This document shows, one piece after another, positions 5,624 to 6,023 of a DNA stretch of 6,023 nt. The DNA comes from Acidobacteriaceae bacterium (GTDB lineage: Bacteria > Acidobacteriota > Terriglobia > Terriglobales > Acidobacteriaceae), in assembly GCA_003156235.1 (NCBI GenBank), contig PMGP01000075.1, positions 2,225-8,247 of the forward strand, written 5' to 3'. Positions within the stretch are counted from its first letter, which is position 1. Every line of letters starts with the position of its first letter. Below the pieces are notes generated by a model. The model was not told the origin of the DNA. It was given only the letters and a program-made list of their open reading frames with translations, and searched no databases. A program made the position numbers and the translations under genes.

Positions 5624-6023
5624 TCAAAGCCCCAGGTTGTCGTTGACGGCGACGGCTATCTCCTGCTCAGAGCCGAGGTAGCGTTCGGTGGTTTGGATGG
5701 AGGCGTGGCCGAGCAGGAACTTGATCTGTTCGAGGTCTCCGCCGTTCTTGCGGCAGAGTTTCGCGCAGGTGCGACGCAGGTCGTGGGCGCCGAACCGCTC
5801 GATCCCGATGGCTTTGGCGGAGGTCTCAACTACACTCCAAACCGCCCAGTCGCTCAGTTCATCCCCCACAACGCGCCCGCTTTTAGAGACCGGGCGGAGC
5901 AGCCGTCCGGCACTATGCCCGGCGGCAGTTGTCCAGGTGTCCATCAGGAGCTTGACCCACATAGGGATGGCCACAGTGCGAATGCGGCCGCCTTTGCCGC
6001 AGAGATCGGCGATCACCCAGCGG
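5624..6023 (-). CDS. Tyrosine recombinase/phage-type integrase, C-terminal catalytic part (partial)
   Basis: The frame is open through the window end; reading in from the edge it begins RWVIADLCGKGGRIRTVAIP, so the apparent start near 6016 is only an internal GTG codon. About 132 residues are visible. Catalytic elements of tyrosine recombinases appear in order: the beta-hairpin Lys in GKGGRIR, the His-x-x-Arg box in AHDLRRTCAKL, the LLGHAS motif with the second His, and the nucleophilic Tyr in TTERYLG (codon at 5678-5680), followed by a short C-terminal tail ending NLGL. The first catalytic Arg and the N-terminal DNA-binding domains lie beyond the window. Such enzymes integrate and excise phages, islands and integron-like cassettes by strand exchange through the Tyr. 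All visible catalytic residues are intact. It faces the RHS locus convergently and marks the right border as mobile. Confidence 0.93.
   Translation of the reverse strand, partial: RWVIADLCGKGGRIRTVAIPMWVKLLMDTWTTAAGHSAGRLLRPVSKSGRVVGDELSDWAVWSVVETSAKAIGIERFGAHDLRRTCAKLCRKNGGDLEQIKFLLGHASIQTTERYLGSEQEIAVAVNDNLGL

Noticed and set aside
5306..5681. Open frames on both strands across the end of the 195-aa gene and the spacer
   Set aside because: They lack ribosome binding sites and domain features, and overlap better-supported genes.
1..6023. CRISPR array, tRNA or rRNA genes, transposase with terminal repeats
   Set aside because: No regular spaced repeats, no cloverleaf or rRNA-like sequence and no transposase motifs were seen. 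The repetitive look of 1600-3700 is from YD-repeat coding.

Overview
The window appears to be an accessory region of a moderately GC-rich Gram-negative-type soil bacterium. The secreted-protein leader (Gly/Ser/Thr-rich, ending in a GNVGI motif) and the small cysteine-containing protein downstream look most like Acidobacteriota. That is an impression from protein style only, because no rRNA or core housekeeping gene is present.

Left edge (1-358): the last 21 codons of a plus-strand gene, possibly a tyrosine recombinase, end at 66 and are followed by a strong GC-rich hairpin terminator. A 68-aa minus-strand protein resembling a ribbon-helix-helix (RHH) DNA-binding protein lies at 152-358. It has a small hairpin just after its stop and a tandem 9-bp repeat upstream that could be its operator. 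Bases 359-628 carry no gene I can support; they hold the putative promoter regions of the divergent RHH and RHS loci.

Centre (612-4791): a good ribosome binding site precedes a 60-codon ORF (629-811) with a clear Sec signal peptide and a Gly/Ser/Thr-rich stretch. It stops in TGA exactly where a 1327-aa RHS/YD-repeat protein begins in another frame (GTG at 808, overlapping as GTGA). The RHS frame begins abruptly at a conserved internal motif of secreted RHS proteins. The two pieces therefore look like one formerly continuous gene joined out of frame by an internal deletion, although translational coupling is possible. The RHS core ends at the DPTGL motif (codon 1119). A 208-aa variable C-terminal domain follows, with lower GC and a caspase-like (clan CD) arrangement of His1208 and Cys1259. 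This is the probable toxic or processing domain.

Right (4788-5482): immediately after the RHS stop, another frame carries a protein-like 45-codon stretch that may be the displaced end of the toxin domain. It overlaps the start of a 195-aa membrane-anchored or exported protein (4895-5482, excellent ribosome binding site). By position, this is the candidate immunity partner.

Right edge (5483-6023): a short non-coding spacer with an inverted repeat, then the C-terminal catalytic half of a tyrosine recombinase on the minus strand, truncated by the window end. The cassette is thus bordered on the right by an integrase, and possibly on the left too. This fits a mobile or island-borne polymorphic-toxin locus.
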